Shown here piece after piece: positions 25,893-37,667 of a stretch of 64,000 nucleotides of DNA. The DNA lies in assembly GCA_037179385.1 (NCBI GenBank), contig CM074193.1, forward strand, positions 36,420,846 to 36,484,845. The letters run 5' to 3'. This stretch comes from Holothuria scabra. Lineage: Eukaryota > Echinodermata > Holothuroidea > Aspidochirotida > Holothuriidae. The notes beneath the pieces were generated by a model. That model saw nothing but the letters and a program-made list of their open reading frames with translations. It was not told the origin of the DNA and made no database searches. Within the stretch, counting starts at the first letter, position 1, and each line of letters opens with the position of its first letter. The position numbers and the translations under genes were made by a program.

Positions 25893-27541
25893 TAGGGCCA
25901 CCGATTTTTCGGGATCACGGAAGTTGTCGCGGAATCGCGGAATTTTGATTTTCTAATGGAAAATCTCGGAACTTCAAAAATCATTTTAAATTAGTGTTCG
26001 ACCGATTATGCTATAATCATTAATACCAGATTGCCGAATATTTAATTTAACAATTAATCGGCCCCATGCCGATTACCGATTATTAGACAGGGGAAGTCAT
26101 ATGTTTGTCACTTTGGTACGCGCCCCTTGCTTCGTGCATATTGTATTACCATAACCAGTTCAGGATGGAAAATATTGGGAATAGTTTGTTTCACGAACGG
26201 GATATCATTTTTGTAGGCGAAATATTCTCACTTCAAAAGTGGAGATACAAATCAACCCTTAATAATACTGTACAACTGTTTGCAGTTGATGTCACATGTC
26301 CTTTGATAATTTAGTTCTAAGGCCAACATCATGCTCTATCTAGTTTTCATCCCCCAATCATGTCGGAACATTGCATTCTTTTACTGTACTGGGTTGTATT
26401 TGAATTCATGTACTGTAGCTACTCTCTCTCTTTAACGATCCCCATGTAGAGCAATCATGATAATCTAAGCAGTTCTGGGCACCTGTATAACGTATCTTAT
26501 GGTTCCTTTCTGATATACATATCCCCGTACACTTTTAGCAGTTCTCGTCCGAATCTCACGTCTTGTTTTAAAAAATCTGCAACTGAAATGCACTTTAGTC
26601 CGATCCCCGCACAATCCATGGACGCAGAGATTTGTGATGCCGTTTCTAGGTGAATTTAGCATGGGGCTCGCCCGGCTTCGCTAGCGCAATCATAGTAACA
26701 CAAACTCAACGGGAAAACTTGTCTTGAGACCAAGTATTTTCACACACTAAATCACATAGGCGAAGGGGCGAGTTGTGATTGGATGCCAAGGATCAACGAA
26801 ATGGAACCAATCACAAAGCAGGGGCTTATTTAAATTTTGCAATGGATCTTTTGCATATGATGTAACCGAGCAAAAAAATGAAGCCTTATTTGGCAGTAAA
26901 AACGGACACGCATGCAAGTTTAGTGCATGCGTGTGCCAAGAGGTTTGCTGGAAGAGACTACGTGCACTACTGTTTCGTTTGCAATGACGTTGTATGACAA
27001 CATTGCGTAAGTCTGTAAATAGCATTACAGAAGGAATGCTGGGAATGACTTAATTTACATGCAAGATAATGACCACCGAACTTCACAAGATTCTAGGTGC
27101 TAAGTGTACAAAACGTGCACAAATATGTATGCAAAGCTTGGGGATTTGAAAAAACGGCGAAACACTGCAGCTAGATAGTCTGTACTACGTGTTTTGTGCA
27201 GAACAGTTTGTACAGCAACTTACGCAGCGCTTTCTGCGAGACAGCAAGGAATACACCTTGAATGCACTTCTAAATCGAATTCCAGGTAGTACTACCGGGT
27301 TATAGCGGAAAATATCAAACCATCATTCCCATGGCGGGGTAAAATTTATACATTTGTGAAAATCAATGCATCCCGTTTTGGCGGGAAGTTAAAGGACCGA
27401 GTATTTTGGGAATTCTGATGAAATTAAGAGCACGTTTCAGGTATATTTAGCCCTTTTTCAGGTTCATAAATAATCGCAAACAAAAAATCACAGATTTGAG
27501 AATTTCCTTGCGCAGATTTTCAGGGAAAATCGGTGGCCCTA
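25893..27541. mobile_element. Element with TAGGGCCACCGATTTT inverted ends
   Basis: Perfect 16-bp terminal inverted repeats (TAGGGCCACCGATTTT at the left; its inverse ends at 27541) bound 1,649 bp. The flanks share AGCCGG (before the left end and after the right end). That is shorter than the 8 bp expected for hAT, so the target duplication is decayed or of another class. The interior contains dispersed repeat F copy 1 and no transposase. Confidence 0.72.
26130..27320 (+). repeat. Dispersed repeat F, copy 1
   Basis: About 1.2 kb found again inverted at 30130-31262 and, in part, inverted at 49975-50790. Diagnostic blocks are AAATCACATAGGCGAAGG, the GATTGG..CAATCAC stretch, TGCAAGATAATGACCACC, AAGTGTACAAAACGTGCAC and TCTGCGAGACAGCAAGGA. 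No reading frame is conserved between copies. It appears to be the interior of a larger non-autonomous DNA transposon. Confidence 0.78.
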
Positions 27542-27544
27542 AGC

Positions 27545-28559
27545 CGGATGATCTTTCACTGGTTACGATACTTCATGAGATCGTGCATTTTGTTTCAGGG
27601 TCTCTTGACTTAGCTCTTTCAATCTAACGTTCGAGATAGTGAACATTGTGCATGCTTCTCTGTTGTACACAGACTGCTGGAAATCCCCATTGAGTTACTA
27701 CATGTGGCCAAATTCACACAGTAAAACTCCATTGAGATTTGTCGCAATATTCGGAGGAATTTGACTTACGTAAACAGACATTGGATTTGTACACTGAGTT
27801 GCCTATAGATTGCGCATTGCGGTGCATGCACTGTGGTATAGAATGTACGTAACTGTTGAATGGACACAACCACACAAGCAAGCACTTGGCGCCCTTGTTT
27901 GCTACGGATTTCTACACAGAAAAACATCAGGATTGCAGCAAATATTTTCACAGAAAGCACTGTTGACTATGCCTACCTTGTGCACTTGGTCGTCAGCAGG
28001 ACGACCGCGCAAGCGTGTTTTGGTGCATTCTTGTGGTCCGACGGAAATTTAGGTCGTCTCGGACGATCGGACGACAGCTAATTTCGCACGTTGGACTTAC
28101 AGTACAGCAAACAAAGTAACATCCTGTTCTGTCTTTTGCTCAATTTGCTGCCATTAACAGTGTACTTGTACATAACGCTACTGTGACAAACATGTGCATA
28201 CTGCACATACTGCATATTGAACAGTTTATCTCAAGCAAGCTGCATCAAAACTGTAAGTCTATACTGTTTCTTGAATTGTCTTATTGCCAGTCTTCGTATG
28301 ACGATGTTACATTAGGTCACCCCAATCTGGAAAATGTAGCAGCTGGTGTACTTTTAAAAAATTGGGCATAATCTGAATAAAGTTTCAGTAAATGTGGGAT
28401 TTGCTTAAATTCTGTAAAAAGATCATACAAAATGTATGCAACCCCCAACATTCCAGCCGCATCCCAACAACAACTGATATGATTCATGTCGCCATTTTTA
28501 GACTTGCACTTCCTGAGTAAGTAGTGATGACTCTCTTTCAAAATGTTGATTTTGTCTGG
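27545..28559. other. Gene-free stretch
   Basis: No supported exon. CpG-containing GGTCGTC/GGACGAC words near 27985-28080 form short inverted repeats. Confidence 0.4.
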
Positions 28560-29830
28560 GTGCTGTCACATGCAGCCATTTTCTGTTTTAACTGTTAACA
28601 GTGAAACAATACAGACCCTGAATTTTGAGGCTGCAAATGTGATTGAACACCATCCACCCATCACCCACTTTTTTGGTAAATTAGCCAACACAATTTCTCT
28701 AGGTTACCGCCAAAAAAGTTTACTACGATAATAAATTTTTTGTGGTAACCAGCTTGAAAAATATTGCATTGAGAGATTTGCCAAAATCAAAATTGTACAG
28801 ATAGGCCTACTCACAAACAAGAAATTACTCAAACCTCTTCTTATCACAATATTCAATTGCTATTTTTGCCGTAAATTTTTGCGCAGTACTGGTGCATTTT
28901 GCAAACGTCACTCGATATGTACTGACATAACGTTAGAAACACGCTGCAAGTGATTTCTTATACATGTCTATGTACATCTCCTATGGCTTTCTAGTAGGGC
29001 TGTGAACGTTTAGGGAAATAACTAAACGTTTAACCTCAAATATTTGCGATCATTTAGCGATTAATCGCAATAACCTTATTACAAAAAAAATAATAATTTC
29101 AGTATGAAGTGATTGATACTGAATGTAATGCAGAAATAAAAATAGTTGTTATCTTGCATGGTAGAATCAAATTATTGTGAAACTTGGAAGCCTACAAGGT
29201 TCAAATATGCCCAGGATGTTCCATTCAACAAAAACTAGGGACCATCAGAGTATGCAAATGGATAAAAAACTATCAAAATCAGGTTTTGCGAATAATCGCT
29301 TGTAGCTTTTTACTAAACGTTTAATTCACATGCGATCGTTTAGCGATTAATCACTACATGTTCACAGCCCTACTTTCTAGTCATAAAAACACACAGTCTG
29401 TCAATGTTCCTTTGATGCGAAACTCTGAAACAAGCCCCACCCCAAATAGTGGGCATTCATTCTTGCCATTGAACGCAGCATTGTACATTGTTATTACAGT
29501 GTTCACGCAGTGACAGGAGTATATTCCACACCTGCTGCGAAGGTTAGCCAGTAGCGATGTTGCGACAGCCAAAACCATAGGGTCCGTACGTACCTGTAAG
29601 GGGCCTATGAATTGTGTAGCAGAGCGAGCAGTTGAATGTGCTAAGAGATACTGTACCATTTACTGAATTTTTAGTTATCGGTAAGCTGAATTATTTGTAA
29701 ATTTGTGTGGTTTTCGAACTAAGAATACTTTGGCGATTTGAATTGTGGGGTTTTCAGAGGGCTTGGCTGGTCAGCGGGTTTTGGTTTTCAAATGCCGGTC
29801 AAACCCGCAAAATGCATATGGGTATGCAAA
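28560..29830. repeat. Dispersed repeat E, copy 2, interrupted by a hAT MITE
   Basis: Homologous to 22380-23395. Homology stops at 28994 and resumes at 29381, exactly around the inserted hAT MITE. The MITE is therefore younger than the repeat. Confidence 0.75.
28995..29372. mobile_element. hAT-type MITE, family A copy 2
   Basis: A 378-bp copy of the element at 11124-11473, with the same TAGGGCTGTGAA ends. It is flanked by a perfect 8-bp duplication CTTTCTAG (28987-28994, 29373-29380). Two independent 8-bp duplications establish the target-site size for the family. Confidence 0.93.
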
Positions 29831-30129
29831 TGGAGTAAGAAGAATCAAAAAAAAAGAAAAAAAAAATCTGTTTTGACATTGGTGATCCAAAGCTGGTGGA
29901 CGTTTGGTGGTTGAACAAATAACCAATGTAGAACATCTCTTAGCTTGCCTACTGCTTAACTCGTACCCAATTGCCTAACACTGTCAACTTTGCTAACATT
30001 AGACAGTAAGACAATGATCACAGATTCACAGACTAGCCTTTAGCCTAAGTTAGGCCTAACATTAAAGTTAATTATGCCCTACCTGGCTAAAGTTCTACTA
30101 AAGGCAAATAACCAGGGTTTTCCCTGGGC

Positions 30130-31262
30130 CTTTTGAACGTCGCGGCGTAAGTTGCTGTACAAACTGTTCAGCACAAAACACATTGTACAGACTATCAAGC
30201 TGCAGCATTTCGCCTTTTTTTTCATATCCCCAAGCTTAGCATACATGTCTGTGCACGTTTTGTACACGTAGCTCCTAGAATCTTGTGCAAGTTCATTGAT
30301 TATTATCTTGCACAAATTAGGTCATTTCTAGCATTCCTTCCGTAATGTTATTTACAGTAGGACTTATGCAATGTTGTCATACAACGTCATTGCAAACAAA
30401 AACAGTGACGCACGTGGTCTCATGCAGCAAAATTCTTAGCCCAGGCATGCAGTAGACTTCCCTGCATGTCCGTTTTTTCCGCCAAACAAGGCGTCATGTT
30501 ATGCTTGGTGACGTCATTTGCATACGATCCATTTCAAAATTTAAATTGGTCCCTGCTTCGTGATTGGTTCAATTGCGTTGATTCTAGCCAGCCAATCACA
30601 ACTCCCGCCTTCGCCTATGTGATTTAGTGTGTGAAAATGCTCCGTCTCGAGACAAGTTTTCCCGTTGAGTTTGTGCTACGACCATCGCACTTCCCATGCT
30701 TATATAGCCGGCTAGCAAAGCAAAACAAGCCCTGTGCCAAATTCACCATGAAACAGCATCACAAATTTCTGCGTACATGGATTTTTCAGGGATCTGACTT
30801 ACATGCATTTTAGTTGCAGATTCTTTTCAAACATGACGTAAGTTTTGGACAAGATCTGCTTAAAATATACGGGGATATTTGTATCCGAAAGGAACCATAA
30901 GATACGCTAATCGGGTGCAATTGTTTTGCTTCCCAGAACTGCTAAGATCATCATGAATGATTGCTCTACATGGGTTTCGTTGAAGCAGGAGAGTAGCTAC
31001 AGAACAATAAAGCAAATACAACCCAGTAAAAGAATGCAAATGTTTTGACATGATTGGGGGATGAAAAATAGAATGAGCATGATGTTGGCCTAAGAACTAA
31101 ATTATTAAAGGACATGTGACATTGACTGCAAACAAATCTACGGTATTAACAGTTGATTTGTATCCCCACTTTTGAAGTGAAAATATTACGCCTACAAAAA
31201 TGATATCCCCCACGAACGGAAATTTTCCCAATATTTTCTATCCTGAACTTTTAATATTGCAA
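30130..31262 (-). repeat. Dispersed repeat F, copy 2 (inverted)
   Basis: Reverse-complement homologue of 26130-27320, including the CAATTGCGTTGATTCTAG, GCCTTCGCCTATGTGATTT and TCTCGAGACAAGTTTTCCC blocks. Together with copy 1 it forms a large inverted pair about 2.8 kb apart. Confidence 0.78.
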
Positions 31263-31331
31263 GCCGGCCAAATTATGTCAATTTTGGTGAGCAACGGGCG
31301 CGAAATAACAGCCAACTGGGGGTAAAAATCA

Positions 31332-32655
31332 TAGTGTTTGCACGGGTAACCCGGGTACCCACCCGCCATCGTATTACCCGGTTCCAGATCTACTACCCGA
31401 ATCTTAAAAAAAAAAAAAAATGCATGCAAAAGGATCATCCCATTTACGCCATTGCCCACGGTAATGGACTAAAATATTTTGCCAATTTGGTAAACATTCT
31501 CCGAGACTGAGAATGAAGAGAGCCCCTAGAAATTATGTGTAAGTTTGATAGTTGTCTGTACTTCGTTTCTGAAGTTGAAATTTTTATCAGCGTGCGGCCC
31601 GATCGCGCTATCATCACGTAGTGGGTTACTTCTCACACATCACATGTATGTCGCTTATAAACTTACTCGCAAGCAAGGTATCTGACGGCCGATTCAAAAT
31701 CACATCGTACTGTTTCACGCAGACAGACAGTAGCAAGACATACTGTATCACCCCCGACCAGCTCGAAAAGACAGTGCCCGTAACGTTCAGCATGCTAGGT
31801 AAACTGAGCCTTGCATGTATATACGATCTTATTATCAATACGGTATGCCACCTCGATTATAATCCTCGAATATTTCTTAATGGTTAAAGGTGCCAGTTTT
31901 ACGCAAATCAACACTTTGCCGCTATCTGCAAAGTAAAATGACATCAATGTAATAACACCGTAAACATTCACAATTTTTTTTTTAAATAGGCCAGTATATA
32001 TTACGTTATTTTGCCCCAAAATGGCGCTCGAGCAGACTACGAAGTTTATGTGTGAAAGTTATGTTACCGTGCCTGGATGTCGACACGAGGCTAGCTACGT
32101 AAGAACGTACATACCCCATTAGCGATAATTCCAACGCACATTGCAAAGTAGTATGAGGGAAGTTCACAAACATGACGTCGTTTGTTTACAATCAGTAATT
32201 TTTGACGCGCAAGAAAATACCCTAATACAAGGCTCTGATTAGTTGATATTTTTAAATCAGTGGTTTAAAAGGAGAAGCTTCGAGCTCTTACTATGCTGGC
32301 TTTTCGAGTAGGAAAGCGCCCCAAAATTCAATATCAAATTGAAATAGGCCTTGGGAAGTATAATTTTCTTATTTGAATGTTTTCTGTTACGTTTTTTTTT
32401 TACTTGTCATTTTGATCTAAAACAAAACGAGACGATTAAACCTTCTAACAAATCAAATGTTTTTGAACTTGGGAAGTGTAATCCCTATACCTAACCAATA
32501 CAGATGTTAATGTTACCATGCATGTCTTATGGAGTATGCCTTACAAAATGCTCATATCTTTAAGTCACCGTATGTAACACCGGGTAACCCGGGTACCCGA
32601 CGGGTATGGCGATCGGGTACCCGGGTCCTAATTTTTAGTACCCGTGCAAACACTA
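31332..32655. mobile_element. hAT-like element with TAGTGTTTGCACGGGT ends
   Basis: Perfect 16-bp terminal inverted repeats are followed inward by clusters of CCCGGGTACCC. A perfect 8-bp target duplication AAAAATCA flanks the element (31324-31331 and 32656-32663). Its 1,324-bp interior encodes no recognisable transposase; small open frames there are not conserved domains. Non-autonomous hAT-type element. Confidence 0.92.
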
Positions 32656-33049
32656 AAAAATCATCCAGGGCCAGCGCTAAATAAACGCCATCCCAAAACT
32701 TTTGAAGCAGAAATAAGGGATACAAAGCCAACGTGACCGCTATCAGTAGATCAAAATTTGTATGAATGTGAGTTTCAGTGCTAATATATTTTTGCGTCTA
32801 CTTACAGAAATTGTGTTGACTAATTTGCGTTAAAAGTGTCACCATTTTGCGTCTAGTGACTTGCATAAGTCAAAAAATTTCCAAAAGGGGGGGCCCTCCC
32901 CTTATACCCCTCCCCCAGGCCAGCGATCCACCTATGGACGCATCAGATGCGTGACGTTCAATTCTAAACCCAGGGAATACTCTGATAACAAATGTGGTGC
33001 AGAGCTACAAGTTCTGCTGAAAAATTGTAAACAATATGCCCTGATCGCC

Positions 33050-33270
33050 CCTTTAACGTTATGTCGGGCTAACGTTAGAACTACCTAGCCTAGGCCTAAC
33101 GCTAAACTTTGCAGTTTGCAACTGTAACTTAGTGCAGCTAACACGAAACATGGGCCTAACATAACAACATTAGCAGTAACGTTAGCCTAACAACATTAGC
33201 AGTAACGTTAGGCTAACGTTAGGATATCCCAGAAAGAAAACATAACCTAACGTTAGGCTAGCCTTTTCAA
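33050..33270. repeat. TAACGTTA-rich stretch with a tandem duplication
   Basis: A unit of about 26 bp (CTAACAACATTAGCAGTAAC plus GTTAG) occurs twice in tandem near 33160-33212, surrounded by further CTAACGTTAG palindromes. Confidence 0.7.
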
Positions 33271-33360
33271 GGCTACATTTTACGGTAAATATCTTTAAAA
33301 AAAAAAGTCCCTAATAGTCAACAAGACTAGTTCAAAGTTTCGTAGGTGAACACCTCCCAC

Positions 33361-33510
33361 CTGCTTCAGAGTGTTGATGGGAATATCAGACGATATGAAC
33401 AACACCATTGCCTGGCTATTGCTCAGTTTTCCAGTTTTCTCTACATCGTAGCGAGTAAAAAGTTCTGAATAGTACTTTTGTTCCTGATGGCTCAAAAAGG
33501 AGCCTTCCAT
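33361..33510 (-). CDS. REPS-like EH-domain protein, first coding exon
   Basis: The minus strand encodes 50 residues starting MEGSFLSHQEQKYYSELF and ending ..IPINTLKQ. A GTGGGA donor follows at phase 0. The MEG..LS..EQKYYS.LF start, the spacing to D.E.TGK and the exon end after Gln match the N-terminus of the REPS1/REPS2 family (RalBP1-associated Eps15-homology proteins of endocytic signalling). The EH domain is split here: the calcium-loop half and the rest of the protein must lie on later exons at lower coordinates. I looked for the continuation (a FGR.QF..AL-like stretch) and did not find it, so those exons are either very far left, too diverged for eye reading, or outside the window. Confidence 0.65.
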
Positions 33511-33680
33511 TATTCAAGTAAAGGGTAGTGCCGAACAGCTGCGAGAAATGTATCAGGTAGCTTAAACAGCGCTCATACAGCGGATCAAAAGGAAGAAAAC
33601 AATGATGAATCCTGGCTATAGCTACTACAAGAGAGCAGCCATTTTCCTAAAATGACGTAGGAAACGCCCGTATGTGTGTG
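33511..33680 (-). promoter_or_regulatory. Putative REPS-like promoter / 5' UTR
   Basis: Directly upstream of the REPS-like ATG, the minus strand carries TACGTCA (CRE/ATF-like) and AAAATGGCTGC (YY1-like, often at start sites), at about 33635-33655. No TATA box is obvious. Assignment is by motif only. Confidence 0.35.
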
Positions 33681-33903
33681 GAAAGTTAGTTACAGGGTGC
33701 ACCAGACAATAACAGAGCGCCCTTCACACAAATTTATAACAGTGACTATTCTCCATAGAATGACGACAATTCACAATACTACTGAGTGTACGTATGTGAA
33801 ATGAAAACGACAAAACTGGTTATTTGATGTGTAAAAAATGAAAAACCGAGAATATTTGCTGCACATTTCATAAAAATCCGTCAGACATTGACCATTGTAT
33901 AGG

Positions 33904-34179
33904 CATGGGCGTCCGCAGAAAAAACAGGGAGGGGGGATAATTTCTTGAGGGGGGGGGGGCAAAACCTCCGAGTCACCATGAATTGACACGAAGCGTGTGA
34001 AAATTAAGGCCCAAAATGCCTCCCAGATCGCTGAAAATGGTATTCCTAAAGCCTGTTATTCGCTTAGAAACATGGAAAACACGTTTGTTCGGGTTTTTCT
34101 TTGATTTTTGTACGTTTTTTCTAATTTTTTATTCCAAGGGGACAAGTGCCCCCCTTGCCCATGCCTGCCGACGCCCATG
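33904..34179. mobile_element. hAT-like MITE with CATGGGCGTC ends
   Basis: Inverted ends CATGGGCGTCCGCAG and, inverted from the right, CATGGGCGTCGGCAG bound 276 bp. Flanks TGTATAGG and TGTAAAGG are an 8-bp duplication with one mismatch. G runs follow the left end and C runs precede the right end. Confidence 0.83.
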
Positions 34180-34995
34180 TGTAAAGGGCAATTTCCAATT
34201 TGCACGTAATCATTTAAAAATGTGAGTGCAACGTCCAAATCTTGTGACAGCATGATAGGAACATGGATAACGTGATAGGAACATGTTATGGCTGTACGTA
34301 ATGTTATCATTTGCTTTTAAAATCTTCATTTTAAGGACAGTTGTGACACAAATTTGTACCGGTTTTTGTTTTTGAAGTTTTAACTGTGTCCCTGAGAATC
34401 ATCAGTATCAATTAACAAACCATAAACTATCTACCGATTAATTTAGGGTTCACAAAAGTGTCCACACTGTGCAACACTCCACACCAATATTTTTGCATAA
34501 GCAACAATTAGTTGCTTCAGAAATATTCGAACTTTAAAGACTTATATCTGGAAAGTCGTGAAAGATATTGAAATAATTCCAACGGATTTCTCATAAGAAA
34601 AGTTCACTTCATGACTGCCAAGTAAAGTCAGGTCATTTTGCTGACATGTCACACTACCTTTAAGTTAAACGATCTTGGGTGGAAGAGTCTTGAACACAGA
34701 CACGGGCTATATAGTGAGTTCTCCACCGTGAAAGACAAATTGTGCCTCCTCACAATTAGCCGTGAAAGACAAATTGTTCCTCCTCACAATTAGCCTCACA
34801 ATTAGCCTAGCCTTGCGAATTAGCAACCCGCAACTGGTCGATGTTCAAAGCATCATCAACAGCTTTAATATAAGCCAACCAACAAGGAATGCTACCCGTG
34901 GCATACTAGCTACAGGGAGATAGGAGCGATTACCGCCCCTGAAAAATGAAACATTCTGGGGTTTTTCATTTGTGACACCAGCAAAGGCGTAGGAA

Positions 34996-37667
34996 CAGTG
35001 ACGTAACCAGCGGGGGCAGGTGGGGCAAACTGCCCCCCGGACACAAAAAAGGGAAAGGGAGAAAAAACGGGAAGGGAAGGAAGGAAAGGAAAGAAAGGAA
35101 AAAGAGAAAAAGGGAGGACAGAAAAGAAAAGGAAAAAGAGAAAAAGGAGAGGAAGGAAAGAAAGGAATGACAGAAGAAAAAAGGAGAACGGAAAAGAAGG
35201 GGAAAGAAAGGGGAAAGGAAAAAGAGAAAAATGAGAAAAGAAAGAAAGTGAAAGAAGAAAAAATTACTTTTAAAATTAAGTTTTTTGGAAGGCAGTTCAT
35301 TTTTTCTAGAAAGGACCTGTTCTTGGGACGTATATATGCTGGTTATGATCCTATCAATTTCATCATTTTGCATTGTAAATACTATATCTATAATTGTAAG
35401 CTCAATAATTCCATGCCCGACTGCAACACTTTTTTCCATAAAATGAAATTTATTATTAAAGTCGAAAAACATATAGCTCTGAACAGAAATACTCCAAAGT
35501 CCCGAAGAAAGAAGTATAAAGCGTTACAACGCTGTCTCTCGCACTGCATCGAAGACCTGGAAAATTAGGCTTTTACTGGATGGTGATCTGTAAATTTTGT
35601 GTGTAAAAGAAGTTTATGGTTATCCTTTCCGGGCGGCCGTAGTATGTTTACTTTAAGTTATTTGCTTACAATTTCCCCGTTGTATTTATGTTTGTATAAC
35701 ATGCAAAGTTTTGATTCCCATCTAAAGTAATTGTAATTTTTAAAGTGGATGTAATGTTTACCATGGTTCTGAATGACATTGATCCGAATATATACTATTG
35801 ATATAATGTAAAATGCACAAAGTGTTTAAATTGAACGTAATGTAAATAATTGTATATAACTAACATTTTATGTAAATACTGCATTTTCAATATTGAGATT
35901 TTGTAACATTCGCACTATTTGAACAATTTTTGAATAAATGAGATGGTCAAAAAAAAAAAGTGGGCCAACTATAACATCAAAAGCAAGAAACACTGTTTGG
36001 GTCAATATATGAATATTCATTCAGAAAAATATATGAGGAAGGAAAGAAAAGAGTGACAGAAGAAAAAAGAAGAAAAAAGGAAAACGGAAAAGAAGGGGGA
36101 AAGTACGGGAAAGGAAAAAAGAGAAAAATGAGAAAAGAAAGAAAGTGGGTCAACTGTAGTATCATAAGCAAGATTGATCTGCATTCATAGAACACTGTTT
36201 TGGTCAATATATGAATATTCATGTCGAAAAATATATGAAAATTCATTTAGTCGCCTAAAGTTAAGAAAATAATATCTGAGGTCCACTTTATCGGAGTAAA
36301 GATTTTCCTCTCTTGCTCTTTGCCAGATAGTCGGGAGGACTTTAGAAAAGCAATCATTCTCAGATTTGCCACCAATATTTGAGAGAAGTGCAGATTCTTC
36401 AGTAATCCCCCAACTCTTTAAACTTAACGCTTTCGGCAATATAAGCTCCATATCAACAAATTACTGTTTCAAAAGGGCAGAAATTTCGGCGCGCGCGCAC
36501 ATCCCTACTACAGTCGTGTTCACGTTTGCAAAAAAAAAAATCGGAAAACTTAGCTTCTACTTACAAGCCCGGGATATGCCATTTCCGGCTGTTTGAGGGG
36601 TCGCAATTTTTCAAAATTTTCTGTACGCTCCGCCCTAACTGCAGATAGTCTTTCCAGCAAGACTTCATATTCTAGGGAGTGGACCCATTGGCCTACCGTA
36701 CTCAAATGCTCTCACACACACCTGTCAAGATGCCTTTCAACCCTGTCAGTTGTGTAGTCTTTGTAGATGGATTCTTTAGTTATTGAAGTGTCAAATTTTA
36801 TCAATGTTTAATGCTGCTGAGCAGTGGTGTAGCTACAGGAGGCACTGGGGCGATTGCGCTCTTGCTTGAAAAAGTGAAAAATTCGAAAATTTGACATTTT
36901 CGGCACCAGTCAAATACAGTGCGGTTTTCCAAAGTTTTTCCTTCATAAAATTCCGAATTCTTACTAATAAAATTATAAAATATTATAATATTAAAATAAT
37001 AATATTTGAAATTATTATTTTTAAAAGGGCAAAATTTTCCGCGCAAAATTGCAAGCCTTAAAGCTGTAAGTGATCACTCATAAAGCAGTCAGTGGATAAT
37101 TTGTCCTAGCCGCTACAGTGCCGTTTTCCTAAACTTTTCTTCAACGTAAGCTTTTATTTTTGTCTAAGAAGGGCAACAAAGTTTCGAGAGTTTTTTAATG
37201 TCGTCCAGAAGCCTAATCCGCACTCCTTATATTACACGATCTTCAGACGACATGCTATCTCAGATATATGCTAATAGAAAACGCAAGAGTCTTCGATAAT
37301 CCCCCAAATATGCAAATTTCCTTACAGGAAAACCTGAATCTAATCTATTTTCTGCAATACAAGCTCCATATAACAAATGTGTAAAAGAATCCAAATTTTC
37401 GGTACGTACCTTATACAGTAGTGTTCACACTTAAGAAAAAAAATCAGATTTATTTTAAAAACATGCTCGTAGAAAAGGCAAAAATAGCATAAAAATGTAC
37501 CTTGTGGTCATTGGGGTAGGGTGAGTTGCATGGTCCAATATTGCCCCCCCCCCGACACTTCCCTTAAGGCCCTAAGACACCCACAAACCAACACAGCTCA
37601 ACTAGTATAAAATCGGGAAACATCTATGCTATTGCCCCCAGGACAGTCAGGTCTGGTTACGTCACTG
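34996..37667. mobile_element. hAT-like element with CAGTGACGTAACCAG ends
   Basis: Perfect 15-bp inverted ends (CAGTGACGTAACCAG) bound 2,672 bp, with an exact 8-bp duplication CGTAGGAA (34988-34995, 37668-37675). Inside are a purine-rich tract (35040-35250) repeated at about 36030-36150, a truncated LINE, and degenerate units ending in TTTCGGCGCGC. No transposase frame was recognised, so it is non-autonomous. The flanks suggest it landed in the end of an older element. Confidence 0.92.
35250..35959 (+). mobile_element. 5'-truncated LINE, 3' end with poly(A)
   Basis: Codons about 35281-35568 encode a reverse-transcriptase C-terminal tail (..FIILHCKYYIYNCKLN..VEKHIAL.., then a basic end and stop), as in many non-LTR retrotransposons. 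An AT-rich 3' UTR follows, with AATAAA near 35933 and an 11-base A tract ending at 35959. The pre-insertion sequence can be read in the partial duplicate at 36130-36160 (GAAAGAAAGTGGG.CAACT). The catalytic domain is absent. Confidence 0.72.

Noticed and set aside
25594..25956. 120-codon plus-strand open frame
   Set aside because: No domain, no splice signals that extend it, and it runs into the end of the TAGGGCCACC element.
35020..35568. Open frame of 182 codons, Lys/Glu-rich at the start
   Set aside because: The first half is a translated purine-rich simple repeat; the second half is the tail of a truncated LINE. The join is accidental.
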